From Kordia aestuariivivens (GTDB lineage Bacteria > Bacteroidota > Bacteroidia > Flavobacteriales > Flavobacteriaceae), in contig NZ_JACGWS010000002.1 in NCBI RefSeq assembly GCF_014397005.1, forward strand, positions 372,001-436,000: a stretch of DNA of 64,000 bases, read 5' to 3'. How positions within the stretch are numbered: position 1 is the first letter of the stretch; every line of letters begins with the position of its first letter. The notes beneath the pieces were generated by a model. It had not been told where the DNA came from and ran no database searches. It worked only from the letters and a program-made list of their open reading frames with translations. Of this stretch, positions 9,169 to 18,065 are shown one piece after another. A program made the translations under genes and the position numbers.

Positions 9169-9225
9169 CGTTTTTTTATAAAGATATTCAAAAACAATGA
9201 CTGTGCAGTATGATTTAACAATGTG

Positions 9226-9687
9226 TTAAAACAATTTAAGTGTGTTTGTTTTAATTCTTCGGATAATGATAAATGCGATAATCATAATGATAAGTAATGA
9301 AATGACCACAATAAAAGTTGTACAAGATTCTTGTATCGCAACTGGTAATAAATCTACAGACGATGCAGTATCTGCCGAATCGAATGAACTTCGAAGATTT
9401 GTTTCAGTTTTTGGATACCTCTGATTTTCTATACCATAAACATTGGTAAAAGCATCAAAGTGTTGTCCAGTATACTGAAATTTATTTTTATTAAGATTTT
9501 CAAAAAGTATATTATCTAGCGGAAGCGAATACATTTCATTCAAGGGAACATCTATTGTTTTTTCAAAGGCTTCGCTAGTATAGAAAGTTTCTGTAGTTTT
9601 TAAAATAGATGATACTTCTTGCGCACAAAGAGTTGTATGCAGAAGGAATATGAATGAAATAATAATACAACGTATAATTTTTTTCAC
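9226..9687 (-). CDS. Small exported protein with C-terminal membrane helix
   Basis: A 153-residue protein with an N-terminal signal peptide (MKKIIRCIIISFIFLLHTTLC, AQ), a hydrophilic domain of about 85 residues, and a C-terminal hydrophobic helix (TFIVVISLLIIMIIAFIIII-like) ended by RRIKTNTLK. This gives a periplasmic domain anchored by its C-terminus. No family is recognised. It ends 57 bases upstream of the start of the lipoprotein gene at 9168, so the two may be cotranscribed. Confidence 0.6.
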   Translation of the reverse strand: MKKIIRCIIISFIFLLHTTLCAQEVSSILKTTETFYTSEAFEKTIDVPLNEMYSLPLDNILFENLNKNKFQYTGQHFDAFTNVYGIENQRYPKTETNLRSSFDSADTASSVDLLPVAIQESCTTFIVVISLLIIMIIAFIIIRRIKTNTLKLF

Positions 9688-10066
9688 AAACTGTTATTTT
9701 AGGGAATCTCATTCAATTTACACAATGTTGATCGAACAACGGATGTTTTATCTGTGAGATTACACTATTATTGTATGAATTGCACAAAAAAGTATATGAA
9801 CGGTAAATGAATTGTATGTAATTGATTCACAATCGCTCATATAAATAACAACTCACAACCTAAAAATCCGACATACCTGTTTATTGATATAGGGAATTGT
9901 ATTGTTATTTTTACTTCTAGAGAAGTAATCATAACCTTTAGTTTGATGTATTTTCGTTTTTGTCTTCGTAAATAATTTGTCATTTTAACTTTTACATTGA
10001 GTAGAGTAGGAATGTGATTCAGAATCACACAAGAAGCTAAAAGAAATAATAGCAAGTATTGAGTAG
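9688..10066. other. Intergenic stretch without a supported gene
   Basis: About 380 bases with no convincing coding frame. It holds a short palindrome, GTGATTCAGAATCAC (10014-10028), and otherwise AT-rich spacer. An open minus-strand frame crosses it, but only as an overlap of maf in another frame. Confidence 0.5.
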
Positions 10067-10086
10067 ATTCCTGCCTTCGCAGGAAT
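10067..10086 (-). terminator. Hairpin terminator of the maf operon / dispersed repeat
   Basis: ATTCCTGC-CTTC-GCAGGAAT is a perfect 8-bp stem with a tetraloop, 10 bases beyond the maf stop. Hairpins of this sequence are scattered through Flavobacteriia intergenic DNA (general knowledge), so it may be both a repeat and the operon terminator. Confidence 0.6.
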
Positions 10087-10095
10087 GAAAAAGCA

Positions 10096-10689
10096 TCAGA
10101 ATAACGTTTCAATCTCCGAAAGCACTTTATATACCAAATGCGTTGGCAAACCAACCACATTTGCATACGAACCTTCAATGCGTGAAATTTTTGTATTGCC
10201 AATCCATTCCTGAATTCCGTACGCGCCAGCTTTGTCAAACGGTTTAAAATTACTTACATAATAGTTGATCTCTTCCGTAGAAATGTCTTCAAAATACACT
10301 TTCGTAATCTCATGCACTACTTTTTGTGAAGTCGCCGTTGTAAAACAAACCGATGTAATAACTTCGTGACTTTTTCCGCTCATCGCGGCAATCATATCAA
10401 ACGCTTCTTGTGCATCCTGTGGTTTAGCAAGCGAAACACCTTCATGCCACACAACGGTGTCCGAAGTAACTAACACTTCATTAGCTTTCAATTCACCTTT
10501 AAAAACAGACGCTTTTAAGACGGCTAAATAATCAGAGATTTCATGATGTTGTAAATGTTCAGGATAGACTTCATCAACCGATTTCAATCGGATTTCAAAT
10601 TTCAGTCCTAAATCTTTAAAAAACTGTTGCCTTCTGGGAGAACCAGATGCTAAAATGATATGATATGTTGAAGAAAGTTTGTCTAACAT
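10096..10689 (-). CDS. maf: Maf-like nucleotide pyrophosphatase
   Basis: A 197-residue protein of normal Maf length. The family motif ILASGSPRR is at 12-20, and the conserved acidic site VTSDTVVW follows at about 75. The C-terminal GAYGIQ (substrate pocket) is also seen. Maf proteins hydrolyse non-canonical or pyrimidine nucleoside triphosphates (dTTP/UTP type) to the monophosphate. It is the last gene of the four-gene operon DUF2520 / KdsC-like / UbiA / Maf; the gap to the prenyltransferase is five bases. Confidence 0.9.
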   Translation of the reverse strand: MLDKLSSTYHIILASGSPRRQQFFKDLGLKFEIRLKSVDEVYPEHLQHHEISDYLAVLKASVFKGELKANEVLVTSDTVVWHEGVSLAKPQDAQEAFDMIAAMSGKSHEVITSVCFTTATSQKVVHEITKVYFEDISTEEINYYVSNFKPFDKAGAYGIQEWIGNTKISRIEGSYANVVGLPTHLVYKVLSEIETLF

Positions 10690-10694
10690 AATTT

Positions 10695-11636
10695 TTAAGG
10701 TAATAGAAATGCAAGTTTATCAATCGGATCAAAATAGTAAAAAATGAGTGTAGATAAAATTCCAAACAACATGATTAATTTCAATAGTAAAGACAGCATT
10801 CGGTATTCTCGTTTGGAATCTGCTTGCCATATTTTCATAATGAAATATAAAAGTGGTAAAAGTATGGTAATCAGTACGTAAATTGTGGTAATTGTTTTTC
10901 CTTGAAGATATGCACTTGTAATATACAGAATGAAACAAATCATTAATCCAGCTAAAACAGCAACAATTTTATTGACTCTATTTCTCCCTAAGATAATTGG
11001 TAACGTATTGATTCCGGCATTGTAATCGCCATTTACATCTTCAATATCTTTGACGAGTTCGCGCATGAGATTTATCCAAAAAGCGAACGTTCCATAAATA
11101 TATATTGCAATAAGCGCAACATCTTTAAAAAATACTAAGTGCTTGCCGCGAGTTGTGTGTCCTTTATCAAATGCGATCAGGATGAATAAACTGCTCGCTA
11201 CTAAAGCAGAAACAACACTATTTCCAACTAACGGAATGCCTTTTAAGTACGAACTGTACAAGAATAATAATACAGCAATTCCGATGAAAATTAAAGAAAC
11301 CCAACTATGGTTGATTGCGAAACCAGCATAGCTTCCCAAGCCAATTCCCACGAAAGTTAAAAAGGAATAAAGCAAATACGCTTTCTTTTTGGAAATAAAC
11401 GTATCAATAAACATACGATTTGGTTTGTTGATACGATCTGTTTTTACATCAAAGATATCATTGATAATGTTTCCACCTGCAGCAATGAATATGGTTGCTA
11501 TCATAACACACAGAAACAAGTCAGATTTTATGTGGCAATCGTCAAAAGGAACAATCCAATAGTAAAAAAAGAGGAATTGCGTCAAGGCAATCATGACCAA
11601 GTTTGGAAACCGAATGAGTTGTAAAAACTTTAGCAT
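10695..11636 (-). CDS. UbiA-family prenyltransferase
   Basis: A 313-residue membrane protein with eight or nine helices. The first aspartate-rich motif of UbiA enzymes is NIINDIFDVKTDRINKPNR (Asn56 to Asp67) and the second is DIEDVNGDYNAGI. These bind Mg2+ and the prenyl diphosphate that is transferred to an aromatic or glycerol-phosphate acceptor. Bacteroidota orthologues in this operon are usually named geranylgeranylglycerol-phosphate geranylgeranyltransferase, but the acceptor is not proven by sequence. Confidence 0.85.
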   Translation of the reverse strand: MLKFLQLIRFPNLVMIALTQFLFFYYWIVPFDDCHIKSDLFLCVMIATIFIAAGGNIINDIFDVKTDRINKPNRMFIDTFISKKKAYLLYSFLTFVGIGLGSYAGFAINHSWVSLIFIGIAVLLFLYSSYLKGIPLVGNSVVSALVASSLFILIAFDKGHTTRGKHLVFFKDVALIAIYIYGTFAFWINLMRELVKDIEDVNGDYNAGINTLPIILGRNRVNKIVAVLAGLMICFILYITSAYLQGKTITTIYVLITILLPLLYFIMKIWQADSKREYRMLSLLLKLIMLFGILSTLIFYYFDPIDKLAFLLP

Positions 11637-11647
11637 GAATTTAGAAT

Positions 11648-12178
11648 TTAATCGTATTTCGCGTCAAAATTCTTATCCCACGTTCCTTGTACTCTCATCA
11701 CTTGCGAAATGACGTCACGTGCCGCGCCTTTTCCACCATCGACATGAGATATATAGTCGCAAATTTCTAACACCTCGTATGCTGCATCTTGTGGACAACA
11801 CGACAATCCAACACGTTTCAATACAGGAACATCTGGAATATCATCGCCCATATACAGCACATTTTCAAGTTGGATGTTTTTCTTTGCCAAATATTCGTCT
11901 AATTGCTCCACTTTGTGATGTGCACCCAAGTAAATATCCGTTATGCTCAAACCTTCCAAACGCTTGCGAACGCCTTCATTGGTTCCGCCAGAAATGATAC
12001 ACACATTGTAGCCTTTCATAACAGCAGTTTTAAGCGCATAACCATCTTTAATGCTCATACGACGTAACATTTCGCCCGATGTGGTCACTGTTACAGTTCC
12101 GTCGGTTAAAACACCATCTACGTCAAAAATAAAGGTGGTAATTTGGTTCAAATATTCTTTATAGCTTTTCTCTTCCAT
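11648..12178 (-). CDS. HAD phosphatase, KDO-8-phosphate phosphatase (KdsC)-like
   Basis: The HAD motif I is FIFDVDGVLTDG near residue 20. ISGGTNEG is motif II, and YMGDDIPDVPVL is motif IV. The 176-residue cap-less form is that of KdsC, which releases phosphate from KDO-8-P in lipopolysaccharide synthesis. The frame is open from a TTG at 12190, but ATG 12178 (MEEKSYKEY) is preferred; it still overlaps the DUF2520 gene by 20 bases, indicating translational coupling. Substrate inferred from family. Confidence 0.85.
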   Translation of the reverse strand: MEEKSYKEYLNQITTFIFDVDGVLTDGTVTVTTSGEMLRRMSIKDGYALKTAVMKGYNVCIISGGTNEGVRKRLEGLSITDIYLGAHHKVEQLDEYLAKKNIQLENVLYMGDDIPDVPVLKRVGLSCCPQDAAYEVLEICDYISHVDGGKGAARDVISQVMRVQGTWDKNFDAKYD

Positions 12179-12923
12179 AAGTTTTTGCAATTGATTGCGT
12201 GAGCAAGGTATATATTTCTTTGTGAATGTCTTTATCTAATTTTTCTAGATGTGTATCAATCGTTTTTTGATCGCCACGTTTTGCAGGTCCAGTTTGTGCC
12301 ATATACGGCGTAAGCGTTGTAATTTTCTTTGCAGTTTCTTGAATTAATGGGCTTAAAATTTCAAAAGGAACATTGTTCGTTTCACAAATTTCATGCGCGA
12401 TTCTATATAAATGATTGCTAAAATTATTCACAAAAACCGCCGAAACATGCAAAGCGCGTCGTTGTTCCGAACTAATTTTATACGAAGTACTTCCAATCGC
12501 GTCCGCAACCGTTTTTAAAATTTTATAATCTGCTTTTTCGCCAGTTTCCAAACAAATCGGAATCGCAGAAAAATCAACAGACACACCTTTGGTAAAGGTT
12601 TGCAACGGATAAAATACGCCGCGTCTATTTTTTTTGTGCAATTCGTGCATGCTTGCACTTCCCGAAGTATGCACCACCAAACGATTGGTAAATGGTAACT
12701 TATTGGCAATACTTGGAATAGCGTCATCTGCAACGGCAATAATGTAGATTTCGGCTTCCGCCAGATTCTTCAAACTAGTAGTCGTATCTGTATTTTTGAA
12801 ATACGATAGAGCTTTTGTCGATCTGTTATAAACTTGAACAACCTGAAGCGTTTCAACAGTTTGAAACACCTCATATAAATGTTGCGCAATATTTCCCGCG
12901 CCTAAAATGACAATTCTTATCAT
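12159..12923 (-). CDS. DUF2520 / Rossmann-like NAD(P)-binding protein
   Basis: A 254-residue protein. The N-terminus has the dinucleotide-binding motif IVILGAGNIAQHL (GxGxxA), and the first half resembles the ProC/6-phosphogluconate fold. The DUF2520 half contains HTSGSASMHEL, GVFYPLQTF and ALHVSAVFVNNFSNHLY, the family's most conserved stretches. It heads the operon with the HAD phosphatase, prenyltransferase and Maf. Its reaction is not known; an oxidoreductase role is an inference. Confidence 0.85.
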   Translation of the reverse strand: MIRIVILGAGNIAQHLYEVFQTVETLQVVQVYNRSTKALSYFKNTDTTTSLKNLAEAEIYIIAVADDAIPSIANKLPFTNRLVVHTSGSASMHELHKKNRRGVFYPLQTFTKGVSVDFSAIPICLETGEKADYKILKTVADAIGSTSYKISSEQRRALHVSAVFVNNFSNHLYRIAHEICETNNVPFEILSPLIQETAKKITTLTPYMAQTGPAKRGDQKTIDTHLEKLDKDIHKEIYTLLTQSIAKTYGREKL

Positions 12924-13105
12924 GCCGCTAAAATAACAACACTTTACGGTTTTTAAAACTTTAGCGATGTACTTTTCAATCCATTCGTTTTAAATTTCCC
13001 ATAAATAGGTTAATTATGATGCATAAAATTTTCAAACATGATATATATCATGAAAAAAAATAGTCAGAGTTGAGATATTTGTCAAGAACAAAAACCAAAA
13101 TTAAG

Positions 13106-13399
13106 ATGACACTATATAACACCTATTTAAACGAATTTCAAAGTAAATATACCATGTACATTCCGTTAACGATCATTCTGCAAAGTTGTATCGGATCAAT
13201 TGCTGCAATGTATATTTTAATGAACGGACTAGACACGGTTTCTTCTTTAGTGCAATTATTTTTATGTGTAATATTCACTTCTTTTTATAACGCATCAATC
13301 TTAGCACAACTAAAAGGAAAATTTGTATTTAATATGTTGCTATTAAGTTTAGTATTCAGTGCATTAGTCATTGTGCTAAATGCGATACAGTTTTATTAG
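13106..13399 (+). CDS. Small hydrophobic membrane protein
   Basis: A 97-residue protein from ATG 13106 (MTLYNTYLNEF). The frame extends to a TTG at 13070, but that adds a basic tail with no support. Three hydrophobic segments are visible (YIPLTIILQSCIGSIAAMY, SLVQLFLCVIFTSFY, FNMLLLSLVFSALVIVL). No family is recognised. It precedes another small membrane protein at 13472 and may be transcribed with it. Confidence 0.55.
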   Translation: MTLYNTYLNEFQSKYTMYIPLTIILQSCIGSIAAMYILMNGLDTVSSLVQLFLCVIFTSFYNASILAQLKGKFVFNMLLLSLVFSALVIVLNAIQFY

Positions 13400-13471
13400 A
13401 AAGTAATGCATAAGTATAAGATTCCAATGTGTAAACAAAATCAAGAAACAGCAGAAATAAAATAAACACGT

Positions 13472-13942
13472 ATGTGGAATTTTTTGAAAACACATAAATA
13501 CCTGATCACATTAATTTGGTTTGGAATGGTCTTAGCGATTAGCTTTATGGAAGCTCCGCTAAAATTTCAATCAGAATTAGTCGATCGGCGAATTGGTGTC
13601 AGCATTGGAAAAATCATTTTTACAGCATTAAATAGAGTAGAAGTAACATTTTTATTAATTTATACCATTCTATCGCTTGCGAGTAATAGCTTTAGAAGAA
13701 GTTACTTATTGCATTGTTTGATTTTAATCGTATTGATACAAACAATTTTCTTATTACCTTTATTAGATGACAGAGCTGTACAAATTATAAATCAACAACC
13801 TGTAGAAGATTCTAGCTTACATATTAGTTATGTATTGTTAGAAATCATCAAAGTAATTGTATTATTGTGGGTAAGTGTTTCTGAAATCAAGAAACTAGCG
13901 AGTTACAAGTCAAACAAATCTAAGCAAGTCCAAGAAGTCTAG
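13472..13942 (+). CDS. Four-helix membrane protein, unknown function
   Basis: A 156-residue protein starting MWNFLKTHKYLITLIWFG with about four transmembrane helices. The motif SFMEAPLKFQ follows helix 1; it recalls conserved small membrane proteins that carry FMEAP-type motifs in Bacteroidota and proteobacteria, none with known function. The last seven codons and the stop lie inside the 46-bp tandem repeat that begins at 13919, so the C-terminal tail SNKSKQVQEV is repeat-encoded and may be strain-variable. Confidence 0.6.
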   Translation: MWNFLKTHKYLITLIWFGMVLAISFMEAPLKFQSELVDRRIGVSIGKIIFTALNRVEVTFLLIYTILSLASNSFRRSYLLHCLILIVLIQTIFLLPLLDDRAVQIINQQPVEDSSLHISYVLLEIIKVIVLLWVSVSEIKKLASYKSNKSKQVQEV

Positions 13943-14025
13943 TAATCTAAGTAAGTCCAAGAAGTCTAAGCAAGTCCAAGAAGTCTAGTAATCTAAGTAA
14001 GTCCAAGAAGTCTAAGCAAGTCCAA
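13919..14025. repeat. 46-bp tandem repeat, about 2.3 copies
   Basis: The unit starts TCTAAGCAAGTCCAAGAAG and continues with TCTAGTAATCTAAGTAAG then TCCAAGAAG. Copies are at 13919-13964, 13965-14010 and a partial one from 14011. It is itself built from two related 19-27 base sub-units, then degenerates up to the haemoglobin start at 14064. It begins inside the 3' end of the preceding gene. Confidence 0.85.
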
Positions 14026-14063
14026 TAATCTAACAATCCAAGCAAGTCTAATAAAGTCCAAAC

Positions 14064-14453
14064 ATGAAACACGACATTCGAAATAGGGAAGATGTACATT
14101 TATTGGTGACAACTTTCTATGATAAAATTCGAAAAGATGACTTGTTGGGACCAATCTTCAATGCGCGAATTACACATTGGGACGCGCATTTAGAACACTT
14201 AACAGACTTTTGGGAAAGCAGTTTATTCTTTGTCAACAAATACAAAGGAAATCCGTTGGAAAAGCATGTTGAGGTAGATGCAGCTATAAAAAACACCATC
14301 AATGAACATCATTTTGGCGTTTGGTTAAATTACTGGTTTCATACCTTAGATGCACTTTTTGAAGGCGAAAAAGTGAACATCGCAAAAAACAGAGCTCGAA
14401 AAATGGGCACTTTTATCTACATCAAGTTGTTTGAAGCACGCACACCGAAATAA
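14064..14453 (+). CDS. Group III truncated haemoglobin
   Basis: A 129-residue protein with the 2-on-2 globin pattern of group III (TrHbP): FYDKIRKDDLLGPIFNARI at the start, then HLTDFWESSLFF and the HHFGVWLNYWFHTLDALFEG block that carries the haem-side helices. The proximal His is probably in the stretch around NEHHFGVW. Members bind O2 or NO. Database entries for this family are sometimes wrongly called TatC. It lies upstream of the cytochrome c synthase gene, with 119 bases between, which suits a respiratory or redox setting. Confidence 0.85.
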   Translation: MKHDIRNREDVHLLVTTFYDKIRKDDLLGPIFNARITHWDAHLEHLTDFWESSLFFVNKYKGNPLEKHVEVDAAIKNTINEHHFGVWLNYWFHTLDALFEGEKVNIAKNRARKMGTFIYIKLFEARTPK

Positions 14454-14527
14454 ATCACTTCAATTAGAATGTTCCTAAATAAGCGTAAATTGAATGTTAA
14501 ATAGACATTAAATTATGTAAAATACCG

Positions 14528-14535
14528 TATTTTTG
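14528..14535 (+). promoter_or_regulatory. Possible -7 element for the cytochrome c synthase gene
   Basis: TATTTTTG fits TAnnTTTG and stands 37 bases before ATG 14573. No matching -33 TTTG is seen at 19-21 bases upstream. Confidence 0.3.
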
Positions 14536-14572
14536 CATACTGAAATTTTGATCTAAACGATAACGCTACACA

Positions 14573-17500
14573 ATGGGTAATTTCATCAAGAATATTCTCT
14601 TTTCTACACGATTAATGGCTGTCCTTTTTTTTGTATTCGCACTTGCCATGGGAATAGGAACTTTCGTTGAAAGTGAATACAGCACAATAACAGCTAGAAT
14701 ATATGTTTACAACGCATGGTGGTTTGAAATCATTATGATATTTTTTATGATAAATTTCTTTGGAAACATGTTTCGATATCGATTGTTTCGAAAAGAAAAA
14801 TGGGCAACATTACTCATTCACCTATCGTTCATATTTATCATTCTTGGTGCGTTTGTCACACGTTATATAAGTTATGAAGGTGTGATGCCAATTAGAGAAG
14901 GCGCAACCGAAAGTACATTTCTTTCTGAAAAAACATACATTAAAGCGTTGGTTGATGGCGAAATTGACGGACAACCAAGACGTAGAACACTGAAAGGTGA
15001 TTACTTAATCTCTCCAGAAGGAATTGCTCCAGGATCTTGGACTAATGAAGGATTTCCTTGGAATAAAGATTTTAACGGGCAAGAATTTACAATTGATTAC
15101 AAAGGATACATTCAAGGCGCAGAAGAAGGTATTGTGCCCGACGAGAATGGTATAGAATATCTGAAAATAGTAGAAGCTGGCGCTGGAAATCGTCACAATC
15201 ACTTTCTACAATCTGGTCAAGCTGCTGATAATCTTCATAACATTCTGATTGCGTTCAATAAACCAACAGAAGGTGCTATCAACATCATGAGTGATGCTGA
15301 TGGAAATTACACGATCAAAAGTCCGTTTGATGGCGAAAACATGATCATGTCAATTCAACAAAAAAGAAAAGTATACAAAGACAGTGTACAACCGTTTCAA
15401 TTCCTTTCGTTATACAGCTTAGCAGGATTGCAATTTGTAGTTCCTGAACCAGCCGTTAAAGGAAAAATTGGTGTTGTAGAAACGCCAGAAAAACTAAAAG
15501 ATCAGGCTGATGCTATTATTTTAGAAATTACAAGTAAAGGCGAAACTGAAGAAGTTCGCGTTATGGGTGGAAAAGGACGCACAAATCCGCCTGTACAGGT
15601 GAAAGTTGGTGGACTTGGCTTTTGGTTGACGTTTGGTGCTGACCGAATGAAACTTCCATTTAGTATAAAACTCAACGATTTCATCGCAGAACGGTATCCT
15701 GGAACAGTAGGGCAAGGCGGTTACAAATCGTTTATGAGTAGAGTTACTTTAGTAGATGATACTTCGTTTGATTACGATATTTATATGAATCACATTATGG
15801 ATCACAAAGGATATCGTTTCTTCCAAGCACAATTTGACAGAGATGAAAAAGGAACCATTCTTTCGGTAAGTCACGATTACTGGGGAACCAACATTACCTA
15901 TTTTGGGTACTTCTTATTATACTTCGCATTAATGGCTATTATGTTTGATAAAAATACACGCTTTAGCGATTTGAAAAAGCAATTAGAAAAAATTAAGAAA
16001 CGTAAAGCAACACTTTCTATCATTGCATTGTTGTTCTTTAGTTTTGGTGCATTTGCACAAGACAATGGAGAAGTGCGAAAACAAGCAGCAAACGAAACAT
16101 CTCCACAAGCAGCAGTTGTAAAGCAGCAAGATTCTACCAGTCATGAAGGACACGATCATGCGCCAGGTGAAGAACATGAAGTTGTGACAAGAACGATTAC
16201 GGGTAAACAAGTAGATTCTATCATTTATGCGAATATTGTTCCAAAAGAACATGCTGATAAATTTGGTCGTTTGGTCATTCAAGATGCGGATGGACGTATG
16301 AAACCGGTTAATACGTATGCGCAAGAATTGGTACGTAAATTAAGTAAATCAAACACGTATAGTGATAATGTCATTTCGGCAAACCAAGTATTGTTGTCAA
16401 TGATTCAATATCCAAAATTGTGGTACAACGCAAATATCCTTAGTGTAAAGCGTCAAAAACACGATAGTTTACGAAAAATCATCGGAATTGAGAAAAGCGA
16501 TAAATACGCAATGTTATTAGATTTTTTTGATAAAAAAGGGAATTATAAATTAGCACCTTATCTAGAAGATGCTTTTGCTTCAAATACGCCAAATCAATAC
16601 CAAAAAGCAATCAAAGAATTCGATTTAAAACTAGGATTACTCAATAGAGCAGTTTCTGGAGAAATCTTAAAAATATTTCCACTTCCCGATCATGAAAATA
16701 ACAAATGGATTTCTGGAGAAGAATATTCTCAGAATCCAAGTCAAGGATTTCAACCCAAAGATTCATTATACGAGCGTTATGTAAAAAATGCAATGCCAGT
16801 ATATGTATTGATCCTAAATGCAGCACAACAAACGGGCGACTATTCAGAAGCAGATAAAATGCTAGAAAGTTTACGCAAGCGTCAAGAAGAATATGGAAGT
16901 GCTGTTGTGCCTTCTTTAAAAAAGATTGATGCTGAAATTGCCTATAATAAATATAACATTTTTGAAAAACTCATGATGTACTATTTGTTGATTGGCGCCA
17001 TCATGTTCATCCTAATCATTGTTCAGATTTTCAAAGATAACAAAGGTATGCGTGTGACAATTATAGTCTTTAAGTGGCTTGTTGTTGCCTTGTTCTTATT
17101 ACATACCTTAGGATTAATTGCACGTTGGTACATTTCGGGTCATGCACCGTGGAGTGATGCATACGAATCTATGATTTATGTAGGTTGGGCAACCATGTTA
17201 TTTGGATTGTTATTTGGTCGAAAGTCCGATCTAACAATTTCAGCAACCACTTTTGTCGTAGCTATGATTTTATGGGGCGCGCACATGAACTGGCTCGATC
17301 CAAATATAGCAAACTTACAACCAGTTTTAGACAGTTATTGGTTACTTATCCACGTTGCCGTGATTGTAGCAAGTTACGGACCATTTGCGCTGGCAATGAT
17401 CTTAGGAATTGTATCGCTTTTATTGATCATTCTGACCACAAAAGAGAACAAAAAACGCATGGAACTCAACCTAAAAGAAATCACCATTATCAATGAAATG

Positions 17501-17899
17501 GCGATTACGGTTGGTTTAGTGATGTTAACGATTGGAAACTTCCTTGGCGGAATGTGGGCAAATGAAAGTTGGGGACGTTATTGGGGTTGGGATCCAAAAG
17601 AAACGTGGGCGTTAATCAGTATCATGGTATATGCATTTGTATTACACATGCGATTGGTGCCAGGATTGCGTGGACGTTGGTTCTTTAACTGGATGGCAAT
17701 CTCAGCGTTTGGCTCAATTCTCTTTACATATTTTGGTGTAAACTTTGTCCTTAGCGGATTGCACTCGTATGCAACTGGAGACGCTGTTTTAGGATTACCA
17801 TTCGTCATCACAGCAACCTTAGTTTGGCTTGCTTATGGCGCATTGAGTTACTGGCGTTACCAAGTGCATTATAAGAAAAGTAAGTCTGTGAATTCTTAG
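14573..17899 (+). CDS. CcsB-CcsA (ResB-ResC) fused cytochrome c synthase
   Basis: A 1108-residue fusion. The N-terminal ResB/CcsB part has four helices (MGNFIKNILFSTRLMAVLFF first) around a large periplasmic domain. A central linker contains a second hydrophobic segment ending FGAFAQ and a His-rich stretch (SHEGHDHAPGEEHE). The C-terminal ResC/CcsA part has about eight helices with the haem-handling motif WGRYWGWDPKETW near residue 1000, plus HMRLVPGLRGRW. System II enzymes attach haem to CXXCH motifs of apocytochromes outside the inner membrane. Fused CcsBA is normal in Bacteroidota. Confidence 0.93.
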   Translation: MGNFIKNILFSTRLMAVLFFVFALAMGIGTFVESEYSTITARIYVYNAWWFEIIMIFFMINFFGNMFRYRLFRKEKWATLLIHLSFIFIILGAFVTRYISYEGVMPIREGATESTFLSEKTYIKALVDGEIDGQPRRRTLKGDYLISPEGIAPGSWTNEGFPWNKDFNGQEFTIDYKGYIQGAEEGIVPDENGIEYLKIVEAGAGNRHNHFLQSGQAADNLHNILIAFNKPTEGAINIMSDADGNYTIKSPFDGENMIMSIQQKRKVYKDSVQPFQFLSLYSLAGLQFVVPEPAVKGKIGVVETPEKLKDQADAIILEITSKGETEEVRVMGGKGRTNPPVQVKVGGLGFWLTFGADRMKLPFSIKLNDFIAERYPGTVGQGGYKSFMSRVTLVDDTSFDYDIYMNHIMDHKGYRFFQAQFDRDEKGTILSVSHDYWGTNITYFGYFLLYFALMAIMFDKNTRFSDLKKQLEKIKKRKATLSIIALLFFSFGAFAQDNGEVRKQAANETSPQAAVVKQQDSTSHEGHDHAPGEEHEVVTRTITGKQVDSIIYANIVPKEHADKFGRLVIQDADGRMKPVNTYAQELVRKLSKSNTYSDNVISANQVLLSMIQYPKLWYNANILSVKRQKHDSLRKIIGIEKSDKYAMLLDFFDKKGNYKLAPYLEDAFASNTPNQYQKAIKEFDLKLGLLNRAVSGEILKIFPLPDHENNKWISGEEYSQNPSQGFQPKDSLYERYVKNAMPVYVLILNAAQQTGDYSEADKMLESLRKRQEEYGSAVVPSLKKIDAEIAYNKYNIFEKLMMYYLLIGAIMFILIIVQIFKDNKGMRVTIIVFKWLVVALFLLHTLGLIARWYISGHAPWSDAYESMIYVGWATMLFGLLFGRKSDLTISATTFVVAMILWGAHMNWLDPNIANLQPVLDSYWLLIHVAVIVASYGPFALAMILGIVSLLLIILTTKENKKRMELNLKEITIINEMAITVGLVMLTIGNFLGGMWANESWGRYWGWDPKETWALISIMVYAFVLHMRLVPGLRGRWFFNWMAISAFGSILFTYFGVNFVLSGLHSYATGDAVLGLPFVITATLVWLAYGALSYWRYQVHYKKSKSVNS

Positions 17900-17976
17900 T
17901 CTTTGGAGTTTAATAGTTTATAAGTTTAGCAGTTTTCGGTTGACGGTTTTCAGTTGTTTTAGTTTCAATTGTCAGT

Positions 17977-17992
17977 TCGAGCGCAGTCGAGA
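17977..17992. repeat. Dispersed 16-bp element TCGAGCGCAGTCGAGA
   Basis: The same 16 bases occur as both arms of the inverted repeat at 61737-61798. It sits between the convergent cytochrome c synthase and response-regulator genes. Confidence 0.7.
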
Positions 17993-18065
17993 ACAGCTTC
18001 GAAGTAGTTGCGGTTTTCAGTTTGCACTTTTACATTTAAAATTTAGCATTCAAAATTTTACATTT

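Noticed and set aside
9837-10238. 133-aa minus-strand open frame
   Set aside because: It overlaps maf in another frame, and the part outside maf has no protein-like pattern. The hairpin at 10067 lies within it.
13919-14060. Possible CRISPR array
   Set aside because: The repeats are directly joined and made of sub-repeats with no unique spacers; no cas gene is present.
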